Positions 14,732-20,972 of a stretch of DNA of 21,653 bases are shown piece by piece (position 1 is the stretch's first letter; every line of letters begins with the position of its first letter). The stretch comes from a virus: positions 1-21,653 of IMG/VR virus record IMGVR_UViG_3300032285_001112, one strand, 5' to 3'. Below the pieces are notes generated by a model. It was not told the DNA's origin. It worked only from the letters and a program-made list of their open reading frames with translations, and did not search any database. The translations under genes and the position numbers were made by a program.

Positions 14732-14813
14732 TTGATTCTCCTTGAAATATTAGTGAGTTCTAGTCACTACGCGGCGGGGACCGCATAAACTCGCCGAATG
14801 CGAATGTATAATA

Positions 14814-14821
14814 TATTTATC
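14814..14821 (-). promoter_or_regulatory. Late promoter of the 469-aa protein (GATAAATA)
   Basis: The minus strand reads GATAAATA 83 bases before the ATG, directly after the terminator at 14832-14855. The leader contains a 6-bp hairpin (TAGTGA/TCACTA, about 14752-14770) and a GC-rich GCGG/CCGC stem near 14771-14784, unusual for this AT-rich genome. Confidence 0.65.
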
Positions 14822-14831
14822 TCAAGTGGTG

Positions 14832-14855
14832 AAAAAGCGACTCGGGTCGCTTTTA
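14832..14855 (-). terminator. Terminator after the 175-aa virion gene
   Basis: The perfect 9-bp stem AAAAGCGAC/GTCGCTTTT has a 4-base loop. On the minus strand it ends in TTTTTC, beginning right after the stop codon of the 175-aa gene. The flanking A and T runs would also let it act on plus-strand RNA. Confidence 0.82.
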
Positions 14856-15383
14856 TTATAGCATGTATCCATTTGCCATATTAGCATGAGGCATGCCTAA
14901 TTCAGTGATACTAAATTCAGTTCCTGCACCGCCACCAGTTGTTATAAATGCTACTACATTTCCTTGACCGCAATAAACAGTATTAAATGTACTGGCTCCA
15001 GGATAAATTTGTGACTGCTGAGTAGCGATTGCGTAAGGAACACCTGCATTATTAAAAGTGTATGCAACATTTGATAATGCTACTCCTGCATTAGCAGTTA
15101 ATGTTAAACTAGTAGCGTTTGCAATACTTGATACGATTCCCACTGTAGTTCCGGTAGTATTTCCTATCCATGCACCAACTGACAATTCAGTATTAAACGC
15201 AGTTCCCACTCCAGTGACCGTTGCACTGTTAGTTGCTGCCGTCGCTGTTCCTGTGCCTGCTACTCTAGGATATCCAGTTGTAGCATGAATACCAGTACCA
15301 GTAGTAGATATTCTAATCTTGTCCGTAGCAATATTAGCTGATTGTTGTGATACTAAATTGCCTGTATATACATATGATGTCAT
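14856..15383 (-). CDS. 175-aa virion protein (fibre-associated)
   Basis: The product has low charge and is Thr/Ala/Gly-rich. The unit at about 43-110 (GTGTATAATNSATVTGVGTA, then AFNTELSVGAWIG...VGIVSSIANATSLTLTANAG) is a beta-rich module often seen in tail fibre and other surface proteins of T4-like phages. The C-terminus FITTGGGAGTEFSITELGM (145-163) is distinct. The start is supported by an ATAGGAAT site and a late octamer at 15402-15409. It lies between the large fibre and the 469-aa protein on the same strand, which suggests joint function in the host-binding apparatus. Confidence 0.78.
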   Translation of the reverse strand: MTSYVYTGNLVSQQSANIATDKIRISTTGTGIHATTGYPRVAGTGTATAATNSATVTGVGTAFNTELSVGAWIGNTTGTTVGIVSSIANATSLTLTANAGVALSNVAYTFNNAGVPYAIATQQSQIYPGASTFNTVYCGQGNVVAFITTGGGAGTEFSITELGMPHANMANGYML

Positions 15384-15401
15384 TTTGTTATTCCTATATC
15401 T

Positions 15402-15409
15402 TATTTATT
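15402..15409 (-). promoter_or_regulatory. Late promoter of the 175-aa gene (AATAAATA)
   Basis: The minus strand reads AATAAATA immediately after the fibre stop codon, 18 bases before the 175-aa ATG. With T4 spacing, RNA would start about 12 bases ahead of the ATG, close to the AGGAAT ribosome-binding site. Confidence 0.5.
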
Positions 15410-15410
15410 A

Positions 15411-18089
15411 TTAAAGTCTGCCAACCGCTACTTCAATAACGCCTTCACCTTCAAAGTTTTCTAATGCTTTTCCTATTACTGAACCAATATATGGGTGAAT
15501 CATTGGTCTAGCATATCCGTCACCAGCACTCACAAGCATGTCACCCTTATGTATTGTTCCACGAACTTTAACTGGTACACGACCTTGCAATGCTAATGCT
15601 ACAACATGTTCACCTTGACATTGTGAATTCATTACATACGCAGGGTTAGTTGATACTACACCTGCTACTTTGGTTGTGCCATCTTCAGCTATTGTAACTT
15701 CTTTCTCGCCACCAAACTCTACAACTGTGCCTGGCTCATATGGCTTATCTGCTTCGTAGTATTCTGCTAAGTCAGCGTATGTTGCAGTTAGTTTACTACC
15801 TGCACTTAATCCCCAATTACCAGTAATAGTACCTGCTGTAGTATTTGCACCTGTTGTTAGTGCTGTGGCACCAACTGTACCGGCAAATGTTGGTAAGTAT
15901 GCTGCGACATTTGAATTTGAATATGAACCGGCAAAACTTATAGATACCCCGTTAGCATAGTAATAGTTGTCAGTTTTAATACCACCAGTAGATACATTGG
16001 CAGAAACTGTAACTGATGTTAGTGTTCCAACGCTAGTAATATTAGGTTGTGCTCCGGTTGCTAACGTTCCTGTTATAACGCCTGTGTTAGCAGTTAAGTT
16101 AACTGCTGTTAGTGTACCATTAACTCCTAAACTAGTTAATGTCCCGACACTAGTAATATTAGGTTGTGCGGCTGTTGTTACTGTTCCTGCGCTAGTAGCT
16201 GCACCGCTTAATGCACCCACAAACGTTGTTGCTATGAATGCACCATTTGCTATATTAGCAGAGAACGCTGTGTTTGAACCTTGGGCATAGTTAGCTACAG
16301 CAGTTCCCGGAACAAATGCAGGATACCAAATCCCTGTTGTCAATGCGGCCATTGCAGTGTAGTCAGTTACATTTGCATATGAAACATTTAGATTATTAAC
16401 ACGAGTGGTGCTTGCTATTGTTAATGGTGCTGTACCAGTGGCAACATTTGATTCTAATATACTAGCAATAACTCTACCCGATGTACCCAAATTACCTACA
16501 TTAGCATTACCAGTACCGGTATTGAATGTATAATTAGAAACGTTAACCCCTGTATTAGAGATTGTCATTACTGTATTACTAGCAGAAGTAAATGCTATAT
16601 TTCCATTTAAGGTGATAGCAATGTTACTGTTACCATTAGCCTGCGGGCCCACTAGGTTTGCCGCAGACACGTTGCCAGTAAATACACCAATGCCAGAACC
16701 AATGTTACCTACATTAGCGTTACCGGTACCTGTATTTAATGTGCCTGCTACGTTAACACCAGTACCAGTAACAACAATTATATTTGCATTGCCCCCGGCA
16801 GTAATATTAATATTACCAGATGCTGCGGGTATTGCTATATTACTTGTGCCATTTGCAAATGTACCAATGAGATTACCACTTGTTGTATTACCCGTAACCG
16901 CAAGACTTAATAAGGTACCAACACTTGTTATGTTAGGTTGAGCATTAGTTGTTAATGTTCCGGTATATAATGTTGAAATCAATGCACCAGTTGCTGCATT
17001 AAATGATAGATTTGCATTTGAACTTAATGATAAGTTACCTGTAGTATTTGCGTTAACAAACGTTGGATAGAATGTTCCACTAGTTCTAGTAGTAACTACA
17101 CCGTAGTCACTTACATTAGCACGTGCCACATATAAATTAGGTACTATTGAAGTACTAGTTACAGTTAAAGGTGCTGTACCAGTTGCAACATTTGAAACTA
17201 ATATAGGAGCAGTAATACTTGTTACTGCATTTAAGTTTCCAGTTACAATATTACCAGTTGATACAGTTAATGTGTTTGTAAGTTTATTGTATGTGAAACT
17301 AGTATTACCTGTTATAACACCAGTATCATTGAATTGCACAGTATTAGCTGAACTACTACCTACTGTTCCGCCACCACCTGCACCTGTACTTGAAGTAGCA
17401 ATAGCATTAGGAGAGTTTGTATATGTTAATCCGGCGCCATTGACCGGACTTCCTGTTCCTTGAGAGGAATACAGTGAAACATTACCGGTAGTAGGGAAAT
17501 TAGATGCTAATTGAACATAAAAAGTTTGTCCGTTAACGATACTGTTAGATGCACCAGTGACCCCTGAAATTGTAATTGCAGCATTATTTGTGTATGGCGT
17601 AGTATTTGCTACTGTCATCACAATTGGATTAGCATTTGATAATGCTATTATTTTTGTATACAATGTACCTTGTGGAGTCCAAGATAAATTACCAGCACCA
17701 TCGGTCTGTAACACATAACCCGGCGCAGAAGCACCAGTCATGGAAAGATTTGATACATTTCCTAATTGAAGTTTACCGCCACTAAATTGACTAGTATTTC
17801 CTGAATAGTTTTCCCACGTATCGGTACTTGACACATATGTTAATATTTGGCCGTTTTGAGGTCCTACAATATTAAAATTTCCACCACCACTACCGTTTAC
17901 CTGACTAAAACTAATATCAGAATATGAAGTTAATACTTCAACATTTTCATCGGTGTAGTTGTTGCCGGTTCTGCCTATAAATAGACGATTTGTGTCGGTT
18001 GCCCAGCCAAATTCGGCATTATCTAATTGTGGTAAGTCAACTAGATTACCTGCTCTTTGTTGGATTTTACTGATTTGTACTATGGCCAT
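15411..18089 (-). CDS. Large tail fibre protein
   Basis: The 892-aa product probably recognises the host surface. Residues 1-45 (MAIVQISKIQQRAGNLVDLP, then AEFGWATDTNRLFIGR) match the short N-terminal attachment module common to phage fibres (major-tropism-determinant type). Residues about 100-770 are a low-charge Asn/Thr/Gly/Ala shaft with internal repeats: AQPNITSVGTL three times (383, 641, 680), a 47-residue unit twice (299-345, 547-593) and NTGTGNANVGN twice (452, 523). From about 770 the composition changes sharply to charged sequence (YADLAEYYEADKPYEPGTVV, then VAGVVSTNPAYVMNS), resembling the C-terminal chaperone or Peptidase_G2-like domains of fibres that trimerise and may self-cleave. 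Its start codon lies in a hairpin (18088-18117). Confidence 0.88.
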   Translation of the reverse strand: MAIVQISKIQQRAGNLVDLPQLDNAEFGWATDTNRLFIGRTGNNYTDENVEVLTSYSDISFSQVNGSGGGNFNIVGPQNGQILTYVSSTDTWENYSGNTSQFSGGKLQLGNVSNLSMTGASAPGYVLQTDGAGNLSWTPQGTLYTKIIALSNANPIVMTVANTTPYTNNAAITISGVTGASNSIVNGQTFYVQLASNFPTTGNVSLYSSQGTGSPVNGAGLTYTNSPNAIATSSTGAGGGGTVGSSSANTVQFNDTGVITGNTSFTYNKLTNTLTVSTGNIVTGNLNAVTSITAPILVSNVATGTAPLTVTSTSIVPNLYVARANVSDYGVVTTRTSGTFYPTFVNANTTGNLSLSSNANLSFNAATGALISTLYTGTLTTNAQPNITSVGTLLSLAVTGNTTSGNLIGTFANGTSNIAIPAASGNINITAGGNANIIVVTGTGVNVAGTLNTGTGNANVGNIGSGIGVFTGNVSAANLVGPQANGNSNIAITLNGNIAFTSASNTVMTISNTGVNVSNYTFNTGTGNANVGNLGTSGRVIASILESNVATGTAPLTIASTTRVNNLNVSYANVTDYTAMAALTTGIWYPAFVPGTAVANYAQGSNTAFSANIANGAFIATTFVGALSGAATSAGTVTTAAQPNITSVGTLTSLGVNGTLTAVNLTANTGVITGTLATGAQPNITSVGTLTSVTVSANVSTGGIKTDNYYYANGVSISFAGSYSNSNVAAYLPTFAGTVGATALTTGANTTAGTITGNWGLSAGSKLTATYADLAEYYEADKPYEPGTVVEFGGEKEVTIAEDGTTKVAGVVSTNPAYVMNSQCQGEHVVALALQGRVPVKVRGTIHKGDMLVSAGDGYARPMIHPYIGSVIGKALENFEGEGVIEVAVGRL
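16020..16943 (-). repeat. Three copies of an 11-residue repeat in the fibre shaft
   Basis: The codons for AQPNITSVGTL occur at 16020-16052, 16137-16169 and 16911-16943. The protein is identical in all three, but the DNA differs at synonymous sites, so these are old repeats kept by selection rather than fresh duplications. They probably mark successive shaft turns. Confidence 0.8.
16311..17195 (-). repeat. Two copies of a 47-residue fibre module
   Basis: Positions 17055-17195 and 16311-16451 code for related units: both begin SNVATGTAPLT, share N-L-x-V-x-x-A-N-V-[ST]-D-Y in the middle and end in TG/SG-x-[FW]-YP-x-FV. The middle is diverged. Each is followed about 40 residues later by the AQPNITSVGTL repeat, so a larger composite unit has been duplicated. 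Confidence 0.75.
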
Positions 18090-18117
18090 AAGTGTAATTC
18101 TTCACGTTTACACTTAT
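18088..18117 (-). promoter_or_regulatory. Inverted repeat covering the fibre start codon
   Basis: The perfect 10-bp arms ATAAGTGTAA (18088-18097) and TTACACTTAT (18108-18117) enclose a 10-base loop. On the minus strand the downstream arm includes the A and T of the fibre ATG, and the loop carries GAAGAA, the likely ribosome-binding site. The upstream arm overlaps the late octamer. A late-promoter RNA would keep only about two bases of that arm. Confidence 0.7.
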
Positions 18118-18122
18118 TTATC
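18115..18122 (-). promoter_or_regulatory. Late promoter of the tail fibre (GATAAATA)
   Basis: The exact GATAAATA octamer on the minus strand, 26 bases before the fibre ATG, overlaps the first three bases of the inverted repeat's 5' arm. With T4 spacing, RNA begins near 18109, just after most of that arm. Confidence 0.68.
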
Positions 18123-18140
18123 ATAATATTGATGTAATCG

Positions 18141-18827
18141 CTATAGGAATTTCATGTAGTATTGCTCTACCCGCTTAAACCACATATCAGAGTATTTGTC
18201 AAAATCACTGCCTTCTAATATGAATTCCTGATAAGCATTATCAGCAGAACACATGAAAATGACACCTTTGCGTATCTTAGTTCCGTGTACTTCATTATGT
18301 GCGTTGGCATATGCTGCTAATTGAACAAAGTAATCATCAATCCATTCACGCTTTTTAGGCTTGTTAGTTTGCTTGTGATCCATGATAGCTTCATCCCCAT
18401 CATGTATGCCACATAAGTCTGTTGTACCAGCGTAAATTTTAGGGAAATATAGTGGTACTTCTGTTCCCCAATATTCAGTGCAGTTACTAAGACCTTCGGT
18501 AATGATAGTCTGTGCCATCTTGTGACTTTGAATGCTGTAGGGGTTACTGCCAGATTCTGTGATTATACCTGTCTTAATATAATCCTCAAGAAACTTATGC
18601 ATTCGTGTTCCACGATTTGCTGCTTCAGTTGTGATTGCTTGTGCTTTTTGAACACCAACTCTTTTGCGCCAGTTTTGTAATGCTTGTTTACTTTCTTCCG
18701 ACTTAGTAGCGTCTAAGATAGTTGTGACACTGGGAAGTTTCTCACCATCGGGGGTAGCATATCTGCGACCTTCGGGAGTATCTATTCGTTTGATTGCTTC
18801 GTATTTGTATTTGTTTGGATTGTACAT
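18141..18827 (-). CDS. PD-(D/E)XK nuclease, RecB/Cas4-like exonuclease family
   Basis: The 228-aa product shows the ordered motifs of RecB-like PD-(D/E)XK nucleases: GTRMHKFLEDYI (73-84), an acidic TEVPLY (122-127, E123), GTTDLCG (134-140, D137), IMDHKQT (148-154, catalytic D150-x-K152) and QLAAYANA (169-176), the family's QxxxY motif. Such enzymes digest DNA ends in recombination, repair or host DNA breakdown. Only three cysteines are present (116, 139, 193), not arranged like the Fe-S cluster of Cas4 or AddB. The start is the ATG at 18827, 18 bases after the SGNH-like gene, and no strong ribosome-binding site is seen. It is the last gene of the IscA cluster. Confidence 0.85.
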   Translation of the reverse strand: MYNPNKYKYEAIKRIDTPEGRRYATPDGEKLPSVTTILDATKSEESKQALQNWRKRVGVQKAQAITTEAANRGTRMHKFLEDYIKTGIITESGSNPYSIQSHKMAQTIITEGLSNCTEYWGTEVPLYFPKIYAGTTDLCGIHDGDEAIMDHKQTNKPKKREWIDDYFVQLAAYANAHNEVHGTKIRKGVIFMCSADNAYQEFILEGSDFDKYSDMWFKRVEQYYMKFL

Positions 18828-18845
18828 TAAGTCAATGATAACATA

Positions 18846-19592
18846 TTACAAAGTAAATTCACACCATTCTGGGTGAATTTGATGAGTTTTACTGTTCTTA
18901 ATATAATCTCGTAAATGCAAATAGGGCATATCTACATGAGTTAAATTACCAAATCTATTTTGTATTTGATTTATGGTATAATCTGCTATTGCTATGTTGC
19001 CCTCAATACTTTCATGCCCACAAGGTAATTTGGCATAGTTATGTGTTATTTCAGAAAAGTTTTGTAATGTGTTTGTAATCCTATCACAAATGCCTGAATA
19101 TTTTTCAGTGAGTGCGTCATGTGAAGCCTCTCTACCCGCTATGTCTGCCATTAAATAGGGTATGTTATGATTTTCTAAAAGATTTATTAATGATAGCTTA
19201 TACAAAATTGTTTTCCTAAAGAAATCTTCTTCATTCCAATAATCTAATACTGCATGTTGATATGAACTAGTGGGTTTATTATCTGGAAACATTATTGGAC
19301 GATAGTCTTGATAAACCTCATCATTAAAAGAATTATGCCATCCTTCTCTACGCCAATATTGACTCCATCCAATTATAACAAAAGGCTTACTTCCTGTTGG
19401 TAAATTTTCATAAACATATTCATATGTTTTACGATGGATAGCATCATTGCCTATTCCGGGAACTGCTAGATTAACTAATGGAACGTTAAAACTTTTTGCA
19501 ATTAATGCTGGCCATCCCTGTTTAATTATATTAGGTAATCCTTGACAATATGTCCAGCTGCAACCAACTGTTACGATATGTGAAACTTCCAA
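18846..19592 (-). CDS. SGNH/GDSL-hydrolase-like protein, downstream copy
   Basis: The protein has 248 residues if started at the TTG at 19590-19592. That start is chosen because it lies one base after the IscA stop, has AGGGTG 5-6 bases upstream, and begins just before the first conserved strand. Longer starts overlap IscA for 80-90 bases. Family marks are HIVTVGCSWTYCQGLP (block I, Ser12), AVPGIGNDAIHRKTYEYV (block II, Asn49), VIIGWSQYWRRE (block III region) and LPCGHESIEGNIAIADY (block V, His203). SGNH enzymes remove acyl groups from sugars or lipids. The block V Asp two or three residues before His is absent, so activity is uncertain. It shares its plan, though little sequence, with the protein at 19911-20633. 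Confidence 0.72.
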   Translation of the reverse strand: MEVSHIVTVGCSWTYCQGLPNIIKQGWPALIAKSFNVPLVNLAVPGIGNDAIHRKTYEYVYENLPTGSKPFVIIGWSQYWRREGWHNSFNDEVYQDYRPIMFPDNKPTSSYQHAVLDYWNEEDFFRKTILYKLSLINLLENHNIPYLMADIAGREASHDALTEKYSGICDRITNTLQNFSEITHNYAKLPCGHESIEGNIAIADYTINQIQNRFGNLTHVDMPYLHLRDYIKNSKTHQIHPEWCEFTL

Positions 19593-19593
19593 T

Positions 19594-19914
19594 TTACACC
19601 CTAAAACTTTCCCCGCAACCGCATTTATCACGTTCATTTGGATTAAGAAATTCAAACCCTTCATTAAGTCCATTGCGGACATAATCTATTGTCATACCTT
19701 GAATATATGCACAACTTTTTGGGTCAATATATAATGAACAACCATCACAATCAATCTTTAAATCTTCTGGCATTAGAGTATCAACATATTCAAGCACGTA
19801 AGCTAACCCAGAACAACCTGTAGTTTTTACACCAATTCTGATTCCCAACCCCTTGCCTCGTTTTGCAAGAGTTTGTTTCACTTTGTTACTTGCTTTATCT
19901 GTTATGGTTATCAT
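19594..19914 (-). CDS. iscA: IscA/HesB-type iron-sulfur cluster carrier
   Basis: The 106-aa product has the usual length and all three invariant cysteines of A-type carriers: C34 in VKTTGCSGLAYVLEY, and C98 and C100 in NPNERDKCGCGESF. ITITDKASNKVKQTLA opens the family fold. In bacteria these proteins accept Fe-S clusters or iron from IscU and pass them to target enzymes. IscA genes are recurrent auxiliary genes in marine and freshwater T4-like phages. It overlaps the upstream SGNH-like gene by ATGA and is followed by the second SGNH-like gene after one base, so the three are translated together. No Fe-S target protein is recognisable in the window. Confidence 0.93.
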   Translation of the reverse strand: MITITDKASNKVKQTLAKRGKGLGIRIGVKTTGCSGLAYVLEYVDTLMPEDLKIDCDGCSLYIDPKSCAYIQGMTIDYVRNGLNEGFEFLNPNERDKCGCGESFRV

Positions 19915-20633
19915 ATATATTTTTCATTGAATACTTTATTTAGATATTGATTTGGATACAAAATATTAATTTTTTCAATCATCCATTTAGCAACAAGTTC
20001 ACTACCTCTTTCGGTTAAATGCCCCAATGGGTATTCAGATTTATCTTGTAAGGCATGGTGAAATTTATTACGTCCTCCCTGTTCAGATAATGATATGTCT
20101 ATCATACGACTGGTATCATCTATTTTTATCCATGATTGCATTTTAGGTCTGTTAATTTTCTTAGAGTAATATTCTGAATTTATAACATCAAGCAAAAAAT
20201 CATCTAACGAAAAACATTCAATATAATCAATTGAAAGACTTTTTAATAGTGTTTGTATTGCATGGATATACACTAATGTTTTTTTAATTTGATTAGTTTC
20301 ATCAAAATGAGTAGCGAAAAATTCTTTTACAAAATCTTTTTCAAAACGTTCTGGTCCGTTTGTTATGCTTATCAAATTTTTAGGATATTTATGACTATAA
20401 AAATCTTGTCTAGTAGATTCAGTATATACAATAATTACTAATGGGTTGCTGTTAAGTTTTGGAATATCTTCATATATTTTTCTAAATGTATATTCATTGC
20501 TAGCACCACCTAACCCTTTATTTATAAGTGGCAATTCATAATGTTCTGCAATACGAGTACCTAATGAATCTTTTGGAAGAACTTCCCCTCCCTCAGCAAA
20601 ACTATCACCTACTATATAAACACAATCCCACAT
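19911..20633 (-). CDS. SGNH/GDSL-hydrolase-like protein, upstream copy
   Basis: The 240-aa product begins MWDCVYIVGDSFAEGGEVLP, with the GDS block I (Ser11) at the end of the first strand. GLGGASNEYTFRKIYEDI (40-57) fits block II (Asn46). PLVIIVYTESTRQDF (64-78) takes the block III place, and YPLGHLTERGSELVAKWMIE (201-220) block V with His205. As in its neighbour, the Asp of the D-x-x-H motif is missing. Fatty-acyl or sugar-acetyl esterase activity is typical of the fold, and in phages such proteins may alter surface glycans, but the substrate is not deducible. The ATG at 20633 lies 11 bases after the preceding gene, without a clear ribosome-binding site. It is the first gene of the IscA cluster. 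Confidence 0.75.
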   Translation of the reverse strand: MWDCVYIVGDSFAEGGEVLPKDSLGTRIAEHYELPLINKGLGGASNEYTFRKIYEDIPKLNSNPLVIIVYTESTRQDFYSHKYPKNLISITNGPERFEKDFVKEFFATHFDETNQIKKTLVYIHAIQTLLKSLSIDYIECFSLDDFLLDVINSEYYSKKINRPKMQSWIKIDDTSRMIDISLSEQGGRNKFHHALQDKSEYPLGHLTERGSELVAKWMIEKINILYPNQYLNKVFNEKYI

Positions 20634-20644
20634 TGTTTAATATA

Positions 20645-20971
20645 TTATTGCATGGCATTTTGTGCCATTTGTCCTACTACCTGTTGACTTTGAGTTTGAT
20701 CCGAATTGGGTTGAGTTTCATCATGCCCTTTAAATACAACGTTGTCACCTTGAATGTTAGAGATGATTGTATTTAAGGGAGGGTTCTTGATCATATCATA
20801 CAAATCGGTGACATCTAAAACAATATCACCTTTATCTTGTAGATAAGTTAAAAACTCGTCCGTCGTATAACTACTAGGATCTATCTTACCGTTATCTAAA
20901 TCAGTTTTAAGTTGATTTACAAGAACGATAAGTTTAGTACTCGCCGGATCAGCAAGTTCAAAGAGAAACAT
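20645..20971 (-). CDS. 108-aa protein, unknown function
   Basis: The product begins MFLFELADPASTKLIVLVNQ, with a helical first half, LTYLQDKGDIVLDVTDLYDM (41-60) in the middle and a polar Gln/Asn/Asp-rich tail (85-108). The start at 20971 is one base after the stop of the upstream gene (TAATATG) and has AAAGAG just before it. A longer in-frame extension to 21088 is rejected because it would lie wholly inside that gene. No family was recognised. Coupling to the upstream acidic protein suggests the two act together. Confidence 0.72.
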   Translation of the reverse strand: MFLFELADPASTKLIVLVNQLKTDLDNGKIDPSSYTTDEFLTYLQDKGDIVLDVTDLYDMIKNPPLNTIISNIQGDNVVFKGHDETQPNSDQTQSQQVVGQMAQNAMQ

Positions 20972-20972
20972 A

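Noticed and set aside
16020-17195. CRISPR-like or other non-coding repeat array
   Set aside because: The repeats are in frame, differ at synonymous positions and are irregularly spaced. They are protein repeats.
15967-17463. Plus-strand frames within the tail fibre gene
   Set aside because: They arise from the low-complexity Thr/Asn/Val repeat codons of the fibre read in reverse, with Val/Pro-rich nonsense translations.
18088-18117. Reading the fibre hairpin as a terminator of the IscA/nuclease cluster
   Set aside because: No T-run follows on the minus strand. The sequence after the stem is the fibre coding region.
18141-18827. PD-(D/E)XK nuclease as an Fe-S client of the neighbouring IscA
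   Set aside because: It has only three cysteines, spread through the protein, without the one-plus-three pattern of Cas4 or AddB.
19593-19682. Longer N-terminus (30 more residues) for the SGNH-like gene at 18846
   Set aside because: It would overlap nearly 90 bases of IscA in another frame, and the extra residues are merely the IscA C-terminal codons shifted. The conserved fold starts at the TTG.
20645-20664. ATGGCA/TGCCAT hairpin at the end of the 108-aa gene as a terminator
   Set aside because: The stem is only 6 bp and lacks a T-run. The next gene starts 11 bases on and is probably co-transcribed.
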